This document shows, piece by piece, positions 9,880-17,756 of a stretch of 64,000 bases of DNA. Position 1 is the stretch's first letter; the number at the start of each line of letters is the position of its first letter. Source of the DNA: Salinilacustrithrix flava (lineage in GTDB: Bacteria > Actinomycetota > Acidimicrobiia > Acidimicrobiales > Salinilacustritrichaceae); contig JAMYFF010000001.1 in NCBI GenBank assembly GCA_024128875.1, positions 372,001 through 436,000 on the forward strand, in the 5' to 3' direction. Below the pieces are notes generated by a model that had not been told where the DNA came from, ran no database searches, and saw only the letters and a list, made by a program, of their open reading frames with translations. A program made the translations under genes and the position numbers.

Positions 9880-10145
9880 CCGTGCACGAGCCGATCGGGT
9901 GCCACGAGGCGGTCGCCCACCTCTGGGAGATGCTGGACGGCCAGCTCGACGAGCTGGACCAGCGCCTCCTCGACCGCCACCTCGCCTGGTGCCTGCGCTG
10001 CTGCGGCGAGCTGGCCTTCGCCCGCGAGCTGCGCGGCATGCTGCGCGCGCGCTCGGAGGCCCCGGTCCCCGACGACGTCCTGCGCCGCCTGGAGACCTTC
10101 ATCGATGACCTGCCGGCGCCGGCGACCGGGGAGGCGCCGGGATGA
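9876..10145 (+). CDS. Anti-sigma factor with zinc-finger (zf-HC2) domain
   Basis: An 89-residue soluble protein starting with GCHEAVAHLWEMLDGQLD and carrying the HxxxCxxC zinc-binding motif as HLAWCLRCC (about residues 38-46), the hallmark of zinc-associated anti-sigma (ZAS/zf-HC2) proteins. In the family such proteins bind the cognate ECF sigma factor and release it on thiol oxidation or metal stress. There is no membrane segment, so it should sense cytoplasmic signals. It is coupled on both sides: ATGA overlap with the sigma gene and a 4-base overlap with the methyltransferase gene (10142). Confidence 0.88.
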   Translation: MTVHEPIGCHEAVAHLWEMLDGQLDELDQRLLDRHLAWCLRCCGELAFARELRGMLRARSEAPVPDDVLRRLETFIDDLPAPATGEAPG

Positions 10146-11302
10146 GCGAGGCCACCACATCCCCCGACCTGCTGTTCCAGGACGAGATCCGGGCCGCGGT
10201 CCGCGACGCCTACCGGGCGCTCCCTGCCGGCGCCGGACGCTCGGTCACCGACCGCTTCTACGACCGGCCCGAGCTGGACGGCCTGCCGGCATCGGCGCTC
10301 GACTGGGCGCTCGGGGTCGGGAACCCGGTCGCGCACGCGGCCCTCCAGCGCGGCGAGGTCGTCCTCGACGTCGGTTGCGGCGGGGGCATCGACACCCTGC
10401 TCGCCGCCCGGGCGGTCGGACCGACCGGCCGGGTCATCGGCCTCGACACCGTGCCCGAGATGTGCGAGCGCGCCGAGCGGAGCATCCGCGACGCCGGCCT
10501 CGACGACCGCTGCGAGGTCCACGTCGGCGACATGGAGGCCGTCCCGCTGCCCGACGGCGGGATCGACGTCATCATCTCCAACGGCGCGCTCAACCTGTCG
10601 CCCCGGAAGAGCCGCGCCATCGCCGAGATGGCACGCGTGCTGCGTCCCGGCGGACGGCTGTGCATGGCCGACCTCGTCGTGGACCGCGAGCTCCCGCCGG
10701 CGGTGCTCGCCAGCGACGCCGCCTGGGCCGGTTGCATCGCCGGCGCGGTCTCCGAGCGGGTGCTCCGCCGGAAGCTGGAGCGCCGCGGCTTCGCCGACGT
10801 GACCATCGAGCACGGGACGCCGTTCTCCGTCGACGACGTTGCCGCCTACCCGCTCTTCCCCGCCGACGTGATCGACCTCATGCACCGGCTCCTGCCTCCC
10901 GACGAGCAGGGGGAGGTGGCGACCGGCGTCGTGATCCGGGCGACCCTCGCCGGGATGCCGTCGCGAGCGGAGGTCGACGGGTCGGGTGTCGTCTCCCTCG
11001 CAGACGTGGCACCGGCGTCGGCCGAGGCGCCCGGCGTCACCGTCCGTCCGCTCAAGCAGGTGGAGGACGTGCACCTCAAGGTCCTCGACGTGGAGCCGGG
11101 CGGATCCACCCCGTTCCACACCCACGTCCACGCCCACGAGGGCGTCGTCATGACCGGCCGGGGCGCGCTGCGCCTCGCCGACGGGCGGCACCCGCTCGCC
11201 CCCGGCGACGTGTTCACCGTCACCCCCAATGCCGTCCACGCGATCGAAGCGGACGACGACGAGCCGCTGCGCTTCGCCTGCATGGACTGCTTCGTCGAAT
11301 GA
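10142..11302 (+). CDS. ArsM-like SAM methyltransferase fused to a cupin domain
   Basis: A 386-residue fusion. Residues about 60-230 are a class I SAM-dependent methyltransferase resembling arsenite methyltransferases (motif I VLDVGCGGGIDTLLAA, GRVIGLDTVPEM, VIISNGALNLSP). The ArsM Cys of the GCGNP motif is Val here (LGVGNPVA), but a Cys is present at residue 198 in WAGCIAGA, the position of the third ArsM cysteine. Residues about 300-386 form a cupin (PFHTHVHAHEGVV with three His, PGDVFTVTPNAVHAIE), a likely metal site. It is the third gene of the sigma/anti-sigma operon and is followed after 28 bases by a paralogous methyltransferase. The substrate may be a metalloid or a thiol; not established. 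Confidence 0.82.
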   Translation: MSEATTSPDLLFQDEIRAAVRDAYRALPAGAGRSVTDRFYDRPELDGLPASALDWALGVGNPVAHAALQRGEVVLDVGCGGGIDTLLAARAVGPTGRVIGLDTVPEMCERAERSIRDAGLDDRCEVHVGDMEAVPLPDGGIDVIISNGALNLSPRKSRAIAEMARVLRPGGRLCMADLVVDRELPPAVLASDAAWAGCIAGAVSERVLRRKLERRGFADVTIEHGTPFSVDDVAAYPLFPADVIDLMHRLLPPDEQGEVATGVVIRATLAGMPSRAEVDGSGVVSLADVAPASAEAPGVTVRPLKQVEDVHLKVLDVEPGGSTPFHTHVHAHEGVVMTGRGALRLADGRHPLAPGDVFTVTPNAVHAIEADDDEPLRFACMDCFVE

Positions 11303-11330
11303 CCACAGCCACGATCGAGAGGAGACCGAC

Positions 11331-12104
11331 ATGACCGACGACGTGATGGTCGACCGAGACCAGCTCCGAGACCAGGTCCGGGACAAGTACCGCATGGTGG
11401 CCACCGAGCCCGGCGGGGCGTACCACTTCCACACCGGACGACGGGCGGCCGCCCACCTCGGCTACCCACCGGAGGTGGTTGACGACCTGCCCGATGCCGC
11501 GGTCGAGTCCTTCGCCGGCGTCGGCAACCCGTTCGTGCTGCGGACCCTGGAACCGGGCGAGCGCGTCGTGGACGTCGGCTCCGGCGGTGGGTTCGACACC
11601 TTCATCGCCGCCGAACAGGTCCGACCCGAGGGTCGGGTGATCGGGGTCGACATGACCGAGGAGATGCTCGCCAAGGCGACGCGCGCTGCGGCCGAGCTCG
11701 GCCACCACCACGTGGAGGTGCGCGAGGGCTACGCCGAGGACCTGCCGGTGGAGGACGGGTGGGCCGACGTGGTGATCTCCAACGGCGTCATCAACCTGTG
11801 TCCCGACAAGCAGGCTGCGTTCGGCGAGATCTTCCGCGCGCTGCGGCCGGGCGGCTGGCTGCAGTTCGCCGACATCGCCAACGGCAACCGGGTGCCGGCG
11901 GAGGCGATGCGCGACATCGACCTGTGGACCGACTGAATCGCGGGCGGGCTGCCCCGTGCGGGCTGGCAGAAGATGCTCGAGGACAGCGGGTTCACCGACG
12001 TCGCCATCAGCGAGCCGTTCGACACCTTCGCTGGGGCGAGCGGCGAGGAGAAGGCCCGGAGCTTCGCCGTCTACGGCTACACGTTCATCGCCCGGCGCCC
12101 GTAG
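11331..12104 (+). CDS. ArsM-like SAM methyltransferase with in-frame TGA at a Cys position (probable selenoprotein)
   Basis: Reading through one TGA at 11934-11936 gives a single 257-residue frame ending at TAG 12102-12104. The part before TGA (201 residues) is an ArsM-like methyltransferase (FAGVGNPF, VVDVGSGGGFDTFIAA, VVISNGVINLCPDK). The part after it (IAGGLPRAGWQKML, then a C-terminal strand TFIARRP) is the natural end of the same fold. The TGA codon (residue 202) aligns with Cys198 of the upstream paralogue (GCIAGA versus D-U-IAGG). A hairpin at 11949-11969 sits at the distance of a bacterial SECIS. Start ATG 11331 has GAGAGGAG upstream. The last 20 bases overlap the convergent WS/DGAT gene. 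A point-mutated pseudogene is the alternative, but no other damage is seen. Confidence 0.8.
11949..11969 (+). promoter_or_regulatory. Candidate bacterial SECIS hairpin of the methyltransferase gene
   Basis: Stem CTGCC (11949-11953) pairs with GGCAG (11965-11969); inside, CC (11954-11955) can pair with GG (11960-11961), leaving the loop GTGC, which begins with G 20 bases after the TGA. Bacterial SECIS elements lie immediately 3' of the UGA and carry a G at the start of an apical loop about 16-37 bases away. Drawn by hand, not folded. Confidence 0.6.
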
Positions 12105-13506
12105 GGGCCGCCGCGCCTTCCTCGATGGACCGGCGCAGCTCCTCCACGCCACGCGGCACCGCGCCGGCGAGCACGTCGACGTCGGCGGCGGTGTCGCGGT
12201 CGCCGGTCACGCCGAAGGCGAGGTTCCCGTCGTAGGACAGGATGGCGACGCCGATCCGGACGCCGTGGGACAGCGGCACGTACGGCAGGTGCACCAGCAT
12301 CCGGCGACCGAGGCAGTACAGCGTGAGCTGGGGGCCGGGCACGTTGGTCGTCACCGTGTTCACCGACCGCTGCGGCATCCGGGCGAGCAGCCGGGTCGCC
12401 GTGCGCATCACCGCGCCGACCACCATCGGCGGGGCCAGATCACCGAGGCGCACGACCACCTCACCGGCCTCGCTCATGTGCGACGCCTTCCGCTCCGCCA
12501 TCTGCTCCTTGACCGCGTGCACCCGGGCCACCGGATCGGCCAGGTGGACGGGCAGCTCGAACAGGATCACCGACACCCGGTTGTCCGGCACGCCCCTGGC
12601 GTCCTCCGTGCGGACCGACACCGGCACGAGCGTGCGGAGCACGCAGTCGTCGGCGTCCTCGCCCCGGTGGAGCAGCAGGTCGCGGAAGGCCCCGGCGAGC
12701 ACGGCGAGCACCACGTCGTTGATCGTGGCGTCCAGCTGCTTGCGGAGGGCCTTGACGTCGTCGAGCTCGACCACGGAGTGGGCCCAGTTGCGGTGCGGAC
12801 CGATGCTGCCCTCCAGCGTGGTCGGCGTGGTCAAGCCCAGGTGCCTCGTGAGCGCGAACAGGCCGCGCCCGGTGTCGAGGAGCGAGGTCACGGCGCGCCC
12901 GGGATCCCGCAGCGCGCTCGGCGCCCGGGCCACCAGGCCGAGCCCGTCGGCCACCGCCTCCGACCAGGCGTCCAGCACCTTGGTCACCCCCGACGGCTCG
13001 GGTTCGGGTGACCACGCTTCGGGTTCGGGCAGCGGCGTGTCAGGCGCGACGTCGAGCAGGATGCTGAGCAGGTCCATGCCGGAGACGCCGTCGACCATGC
13101 AGTGGTGCACCTTGGAGATGATCGCCCACCGGTCGTCCTCGAGGCCCTCGACGAACCACACCTCCCACAGCGGACGCTCCCGGTCGAGCGCCTGGCCCAT
13201 GAGCCGGGACATCAGCCGGCGCAGGGCAGCATCGTCACCCGGGGCGGGCAGTGCGGTGTGCCGGATGTGGTAGCCGAGGTCGAAGTGCGGGTCGTCGACC
13301 CACACCGGCCGACCCAGCTCCAGGGGCACGGTCCGCACGCGCTGGCGGTAGCGGGGGATCCGGTGGAGCTTGGACGCGACCATCGCGGTCAGCTCGGACA
13401 GCTCCGGCCGGGGACCCTCGAACACCGAGACCCCGGCGATGTGCATGTGGGCGATGCCGTCCTCCACGTGCAGGAACTCGGCATCGAGTGCGCTCAGTCT
13501 CTCCAT
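12085..13506 (-). CDS. Wax ester synthase/diacylglycerol acyltransferase (WS/DGAT)
   Basis: A 473-residue acyltransferase of the bacterial WS/DGAT family, which makes triacylglycerol or wax esters from acyl-CoA. The N-terminal half has MERLSALDAEFLHVED and the catalytic HHxxxDG motif as HHCMVDGVSG near residue 140; the C-terminal half has the conserved NDVVLAVLAGAFR and TNVPGPQ landmarks, giving the full family length. The start ATG 13506 is preceded on the minus strand by TACGGT six bases upstream, a leaderless-type promoter. The 3' end overlaps the convergent methyltransferase gene by 20 bases. Confidence 0.93.
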   Translation of the reverse strand: MERLSALDAEFLHVEDGIAHMHIAGVSVFEGPRPELSELTAMVASKLHRIPRYRQRVRTVPLELGRPVWVDDPHFDLGYHIRHTALPAPGDDAALRRLMSRLMGQALDRERPLWEVWFVEGLEDDRWAIISKVHHCMVDGVSGMDLLSILLDVAPDTPLPEPEAWSPEPEPSGVTKVLDAWSEAVADGLGLVARAPSALRDPGRAVTSLLDTGRGLFALTRHLGLTTPTTLEGSIGPHRNWAHSVVELDDVKALRKQLDATINDVVLAVLAGAFRDLLLHRGEDADDCVLRTLVPVSVRTEDARGVPDNRVSVILFELPVHLADPVARVHAVKEQMAERKASHMSEAGEVVVRLGDLAPPMVVGAVMRTATRLLARMPQRSVNTVTTNVPGPQLTLYCLGRRMLVHLPYVPLSHGVRIGVAILSYDGNLAFGVTGDRDTAADVDVLAGAVPRGVEELRRSIEEGAAAPTGAGR

Positions 13507-13512
13507 CGTCCG

Positions 13513-13518
13513 ACCGTA
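13513..13518 (-). promoter_or_regulatory. TACGGT -10 box, WS/DGAT gene (leaderless type)
   Basis: TACGGT on the minus strand ends 6 bases before the ATG at 13506, so transcription would begin at or near the start codon. Confidence 0.5.
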
Positions 13519-13587
13519 CGAACGGAGGCGCGACGACGACAGGGACCGAGGACCCTTTCCGGCGCCGGGACGGCACCGATGGCCGCC

Positions 13588-14001
13588 TCAGACGGTGATG
13601 ACGGCGAACGTGCCGGCGGCGGTCGCGACGAGGCGACCCTCGCCGTCGACGACCCGGCCCTCCAGGTGGGCCACGGCGCGACCTCGCTTGAGCACCTCGA
13701 CATCGGCCACCAGGTCGCCGGCCGACGCGGGTCGGATGAAGCGCAGCTGCACGTCGACGGATGCGCAGTGCTGGCCCTCCGGGAGCATCGACATGGTGGC
13801 GCTGCCCATCGCGGTGTCGACCATGGCGAAGAGCACCGCGCCGTGCACGACGCCGTTCGGGTTCAGGTGCTGGGCGCCCACCTGCAGGGTCGCCCGGGCG
13901 TGACCTGCCTCCCCGGGCCCGACGTCCATCTCGAGGTAGCCCCGCAGCGGGAACTGGCCGTAGTCGTCGGCTTCGGACGCGGTGCCACTGGTCTCGGTCA
14001 C
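13588..14001 (-). CDS. PaaI-type hotdog-fold thioesterase
   Basis: A 137-residue single hotdog domain of the PaaI/YbgC-like acyl-CoA thioesterase group. NPNGVVHGAVLFAMVDTAMGSA (about 46-67) is the family signature, with the helix that carries the catalytic Asp; a conserved strand region RFIRPASAGDLVADVEVLKRGR follows. It hydrolyses an acyl- or aryl-CoA thioester, substrate unknown. The start is GTG 14001, only 5 bases after the stop of the CHAD gene, so the two are probably co-transcribed. Confidence 0.85.
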   Translation of the reverse strand: MTETSGTASEADDYGQFPLRGYLEMDVGPGEAGHARATLQVGAQHLNPNGVVHGAVLFAMVDTAMGSATMSMLPEGQHCASVDVQLRFIRPASAGDLVADVEVLKRGRAVAHLEGRVVDGEGRLVATAAGTFAVITV

Positions 14002-14006
14002 GCCGG

Positions 14007-14939
14007 TCAGCCTCGCGCTTCGGGCCCACGACGCCGCGCCCGGGCCGCAGGCGTGGACCACGGGTCCACCAGCCGCGCGACCAGCGCGTCGACGCCGTCG
14101 CCGAAGACCTCCTCGCCGAGCTGCAGCGCCGCCGTTCGCAACGTCGCCTGTCGGGCACGGGCCAGCTCCACGATGCGAGCGGCGTCGACGTCGACCATCT
14201 CGTCCGTGCCGGCGCCCCGCTCGACGTGCTCGACCAGCACGGTCAGGTCGTGCTCGTCGCCGAGCAGATCGGACAGCTCGTCGAGCTGCTCCACGAGCGG
14301 ACCGATGCCGTCGGGGTCGGCGGCCTCGAGCAGCCGGGCCTGGTACCAGAGGTACTTCACCCGCTTGCGCCACTCGTGCACCTGCTCGTCCCCGGCATCC
14401 TTCCGGCTCGCCTTCCAGGCCTTGCGACCGCGCGTCGCGCTCTTGGCCACGCCGCCCGCCACGGACTCGACGTCGATCGCGGCCCGCCACGTCGCGATCA
14501 TCGCCCGGGCCGTCTCCATCCGACTGCGAGCCACGGCGATCCGAGGGTCGTCACTGTCGACCCCGCCCGTGGCCACCGATGCCCCGGCGCGGAGGTGGTC
14601 GGCGAGACGCTCGAGATCATCGGTGCCGTTGCCGTCGAGGGCGGAGATCAGATCCTCGACGGTGTCGACCAGGGCGTGGGCGTCCCGGAGGCTGGACAGC
14701 TCACGGGCACCGTCGCGCACCTCGGCGTTGATCGCGGCGTACGCATCCCCGAGGGCGGGGCGCACCAGCCGGATCAGGCCGCGCACCTCCTTGCCTCGCT
14801 TGCGGGCCTCGTGGACGTCGTCCTCCAGATCGGCGTGGGCGCCGACCTGGAGGCGGTCGATGGCGTCGTCGAGGCAAGCCAGCGCGACGCGGCGGAACTC
14901 GTCGACGAGCGGGCGATCGGGGTCGAGCCGGTAGGTCAC
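14007..14939 (-). CDS. CHAD domain protein
   Basis: A 310-residue all-helical protein with a CHAD (conserved histidine alpha-helical) domain, a fold that binds inorganic polyphosphate and is often found next to CYTH phosphatases. Typical repeated motifs are VHEARKRGKEVRGLIRL (about 45-61) and VHEWRKRVKYLWYQARLLE (about 185-203), with the conserved His and basic residues that contact phosphate. GTG 14939 is chosen because AAGG lies 8-11 bases upstream and the protein then begins VTYRLDPDRPL, a usual CHAD N-terminus. No CYTH domain is attached or adjacent. It probably localises to polyphosphate granules. Confidence 0.85.
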   Translation of the reverse strand: MTYRLDPDRPLVDEFRRVALACLDDAIDRLQVGAHADLEDDVHEARKRGKEVRGLIRLVRPALGDAYAAINAEVRDGARELSSLRDAHALVDTVEDLISALDGNGTDDLERLADHLRAGASVATGGVDSDDPRIAVARSRMETARAMIATWRAAIDVESVAGGVAKSATRGRKAWKASRKDAGDEQVHEWRKRVKYLWYQARLLEAADPDGIGPLVEQLDELSDLLGDEHDLTVLVEHVERGAGTDEMVDVDAARIVELARARQATLRTAALQLGEEVFGDGVDALVARLVDPWSTPAARARRRGPEARG

Positions 14940-14980
14940 CTTCGGTCCCTTCCCGACGGCCGCCCGCCGGTTGACGCCGC

Positions 14981-16024
14981 TCAGTCCCGGGTCACCACAA
15001 CCTTGAGCGCACCGGTCTCCCCGGCGCGGGTGAACACGTCGTAGGCCTCCATGAAGTCGTCCATCGTGAAGTGGTGGGTCACGAACCGGCGGGAGTCGAC
15101 CTGGCGGCTCGTCACCAGCTTCAGCAGCGTCGGCGTCGAGTACGTGTCGACCAGGCCGGTGGTGATCGTGACGTCCTTGATCCACAGCTCCTCGAGGTGG
15201 AGCGTGGCGGGCTCGCCGTGCACGCCGACGTTGGCGACGTGGCCGCCTGGACGGACGAGCTCGGCCGACAGCTCGAAGGTGGCGGGCACGCCCACCGCCT
15301 CCACGGCCACGTCGGCGCCGAGGCCTTCGGTGAGGCCGCGCACGACCTCCAGCGGGTCCTCCCGGTCGTTGTTCACGACGACGTCGGCACCGAACAACTT
15401 CGCCGCCTCCAACCGAGCGTCGACCTTGTCGATGGCGACGATGTGGGCCGGGCTGAAGAGCTTGGCGCCCATGATGGTGGCCAGGCCGATGGGTCCGGCA
15501 CCCACGACCGCCACCACGTCACCGGGTGAGACCTTGCCGTTGAGCACGCCCACCTCGTACCCGGTCGGGATGATGTCGGCGAGCATCAGCAGCTCCTCGT
15601 CCGGCACGCCGTCCGGCGCCTTGTACGTCGAGGTGTCAGCGAAGGGCACTCGCACGTACTCGGCCTGGGTGCCGTCGATGAGGTGGCCGAGGATCCAGCC
15701 GCCCCCGCCGAGGCACTGCCCGTAGCGGCCCTCGCGGCAGAAGCGGCACGCGCCGCACGAGGTGATGCAGGAGACGAGCACCTTGTCTCCCACCGCGACG
15801 TTCTTCACGCCGGCGCCCACCTCCTCGACCGTGCCGACCGCCTCGTGGCCGAGGATCCGGCCGTCGGTCACGGCCGGGACGTCGCCCTTCAGGATGTGCA
15901 GGTCGGTGCCGCAGATGGTGACGGCGTCGACGCGCACGATGGCGTCGGTGTCGTCCTGGATGGTCGGCTTGGGTACCTCTTCCCAGTCCTTCTTGCCCGG
16001 CCCGTGGTACACGATGGCGCGCAT
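14981..16024 (-). CDS. Zinc-dependent alcohol dehydrogenase
   Basis: A 347-residue medium-chain dehydrogenase/reductase. Catalytic zinc ligands are seen in TICGTDLHILKG (Cys38 region), GHEAVG, and the structural zinc site is complete: CGACRFCREGRYGQC (about 92-106). The NAD(P) motif is VVGAGPIGLATI (about 172). It oxidises a secondary or primary alcohol, or reduces the aldehyde, with NAD(P). The start ATG 16024 has AGAGGAG 6 bases before it on the minus strand. It precedes the CHAD/thioesterase pair with a gap of about 40 bases and may lead that operon. Confidence 0.92.
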   Translation of the reverse strand: MRAIVYHGPGKKDWEEVPKPTIQDDTDAIVRVDAVTICGTDLHILKGDVPAVTDGRILGHEAVGTVEEVGAGVKNVAVGDKVLVSCITSCGACRFCREGRYGQCLGGGGWILGHLIDGTQAEYVRVPFADTSTYKAPDGVPDEELLMLADIIPTGYEVGVLNGKVSPGDVVAVVGAGPIGLATIMGAKLFSPAHIVAIDKVDARLEAAKLFGADVVVNNDREDPLEVVRGLTEGLGADVAVEAVGVPATFELSAELVRPGGHVANVGVHGEPATLHLEELWIKDVTITTGLVDTYSTPTLLKLVTSRQVDSRRFVTHHFTMDDFMEAYDVFTRAGETGALKVVVTRD

Positions 16025-16138
16025 GGCGCTCTCCTCTGGTTGTCCGTGACGTTTCCCCGATCGTCCGCCCCGGTGGGACGAAGGGCCAGGGTCCAACGTC
16101 ATGGCGCCACAGAGCGCGCCGTCGCCGACGTCGTCAGG

Positions 16139-17077
16139 TCAGGTGCCGCGCAGCCGGGCGACGATGGGTGCTGCCGCCTCCATGGCGTCCTGTTGCACCA
16201 CCAGGTAGCTCACGTCCCACCGCTCGCGCCGGGCCTGCAGCGACTCGACGATCTCGTCCTCGGTGCCGATCCAGGCCAGCGGGTAGTCGGCCACCTCGGC
16301 CGGGTCGAGGCCGAACATCGGCGCCAGCATCTCCATGGTCCCCTGGGCGTCGTCGGTGACCACGACGGCGAACACGAGCATGTTGAGCTCGATGTCGTCG
16401 TAGCGGTCCCCCGCCGCCTCGCGAACCCACGCGATCTTCTCGTCGGTCCGGTCCGCCGCACCGTTCTGCGCCGTCGGCGTGTCCACGCGCCCGGAGGCGA
16501 TCTTGGGGTTGATGCCCACGATGTCGGCGTGCTGGGCAGCGAGGGTGAGGATCCGCTTGCCGCCGCCACCGATGAGGATCGGCGGGTGCGGGGTCTGCAC
16601 CGGCTTCGGATACCCCTGGTAGCCGGTGACGTCGTAGTGCTCGCCCGTGAAGTCCACGGTGTCGCCGGCGAAGATCGCCTTGCAGACCTCGAGGCTCTCG
16701 GCCAGGCGGTCGATGCGCACGCCGGCGCGGTCGTGGGTGATGCCCGACTGCTCGTAGTCGGTGTTCATCCACCCGGCGCCGATGCCGAACTCCACCCGAC
16801 CCTCGGACAGCACGTCGAGGGTGGCCACCTCCTTCGCCAGCACGACGGGGTGCTTGTAGTCGTTGGCGAAGACGAGCGTCCCGACCTTGAGGTCGGTGGT
16901 GGCGTCGGCGGCAGCCATGAGGGCGGGGACCGGGGCGAGCTGCTCACCGAAGTGGTCCGGCATCATCACGCTGTCGTACCCGAGCGCCTCGGCTCGTCGG
17001 GCGAGGTCCGCCCACTCCGAGGCGGACGCCGCGTTGGCCAGCTGGACGCCGAAGCGGAAGGGGCGGGGGTGGCTCAC
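16139..17077 (-). CDS. LLM class F420-dependent oxidoreductase
   Basis: A 312-residue luciferase-like TIM-barrel flavin/F420 oxidoreductase. The N-terminus FRFGVQLANAASASEWADLARRAE and the internal ILIGGGGKRILTLAAQHADIVGIN are characteristic of F420-dependent members in actinobacteria (TIGR03621-like). It transfers hydride between cofactor F420 and an unknown substrate in the cytoplasm. The start is GTG 17077, with AGGAG 7-11 bases upstream and a TAGGTT box farther up. It has about 60 bases between it and the hemerythrin gene on the same strand. Confidence 0.9.
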   Translation of the reverse strand: MSHPRPFRFGVQLANAASASEWADLARRAEALGYDSVMMPDHFGEQLAPVPALMAAADATTDLKVGTLVFANDYKHPVVLAKEVATLDVLSEGRVEFGIGAGWMNTDYEQSGITHDRAGVRIDRLAESLEVCKAIFAGDTVDFTGEHYDVTGYQGYPKPVQTPHPPILIGGGGKRILTLAAQHADIVGINPKIASGRVDTPTAQNGAADRTDEKIAWVREAAGDRYDDIELNMLVFAVVVTDDAQGTMEMLAPMFGLDPAEVADYPLAWIGTEDEIVESLQARRERWDVSYLVVQQDAMEAAAPIVARLRGT

Positions 17078-17139
17078 GGGGGCTCCTGGGGTCGGGGGGT
17101 CCGGGTCGGGCCGAACCTAACCGTGCCCGCAGGGCCGGT

Positions 17140-17583
17140 TCAGTGGACGAGCGGCGTGTCCGGTGCCAGGAAGCGAGGGGTCGCCTCCAGCACCGCCCAG
17201 TCCTCGTCGTCGAAGCCGAACATCGCGAGCGGGAAGAGCTCGAGCTCCTCCTCCTCGATGTGGGAGGCCAGCTCGAAGTACATCCGTCGATCGAACTTCC
17301 CGCTGATCAGCGCGGAGGCGAGGTCGGTGTGCTCCTGCTCGAGGGCGTCGGAGTGCTCGGGCTGCAGCCCGCCGGTCTCGACCAGCAGGGGGTACAGCGC
17401 CACCTCCTCGGCTTCGACGTGCACGGCGAGCATCTGCCCGAGCTGCTCCTGCAGCGGGCCGTCGGAGACGCCCGTCTCGCGGTGGCGCTCGCTCAGGGCC
17501 CACGCCACCTCCAGGATCTGCTCGTGCTCGGTGGAGAGCTCGGCGATGGCCCGGTGCTGGCGGCAGCTGCAGTGGTCGCACAT
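17140..17583 (-). CDS. Hemerythrin-domain protein
   Basis: A 147-residue hemerythrin HHE cation-binding protein with four helices: LSTEHEQILEVAWAL (first His), MLAVHVEAEEVALYPLL (HxxxE), LEQEHTDLASAL, and ASHIEEEELELFPLA (HxxxE). The di-iron site normally binds oxygen or NO or stores iron. The N-terminus is unusual: CDHCSCRQH places three Cys and two His in the first nine residues, a possible extra metal or disulfide site. ATG 17583. It may be transcribed together with the LLM oxidoreductase downstream. Confidence 0.88.
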   Translation of the reverse strand: MCDHCSCRQHRAIAELSTEHEQILEVAWALSERHRETGVSDGPLQEQLGQMLAVHVEAEEVALYPLLVETGGLQPEHSDALEQEHTDLASALISGKFDRRMYFELASHIEEEELELFPLAMFGFDDEDWAVLEATPRFLAPDTPLVH

Positions 17584-17689
17584 GTCACCCGGGTCTAGCC
17601 GGGGGTCAGCGGCGCCGGGCAGGGACCATGGTCCCTTCCTTCCGGGCGGGCGTGCTGGCGCCGTCACAGCAGCGGTATACGTCTTGCAT

Positions 17690-17733
17690 GGCTGGGCGGC
17701 GGAGCTCCGGCGGAGGAGCCGAGCCGCCCAGCC
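17690..17733 (-). terminator. Strong inverted repeat downstream of the TauD-family gene
   Basis: GGCTGGGCGGC (17690-17700) and GCCGCCCAGCC (17723-17733) form a perfect 11-bp stem with a 22-base loop that itself holds GGAGCTCC. It lies just past the stop of the minus-strand dioxygenase gene (17757). There is no T-run, as is common for actinobacterial terminators. Confidence 0.65.
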
Positions 17734-17756
17734 GTCGCGCGTCCAGGCGACGGCGC

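Noticed and set aside
11934..11936. TGA as a plain truncating mutation or sequencing error
   Set aside because: Not excluded, but disfavoured: it falls exactly on a Cys column, frame and motifs continue perfectly, and a second gene in the window shows the same pattern with the same hairpin stem.
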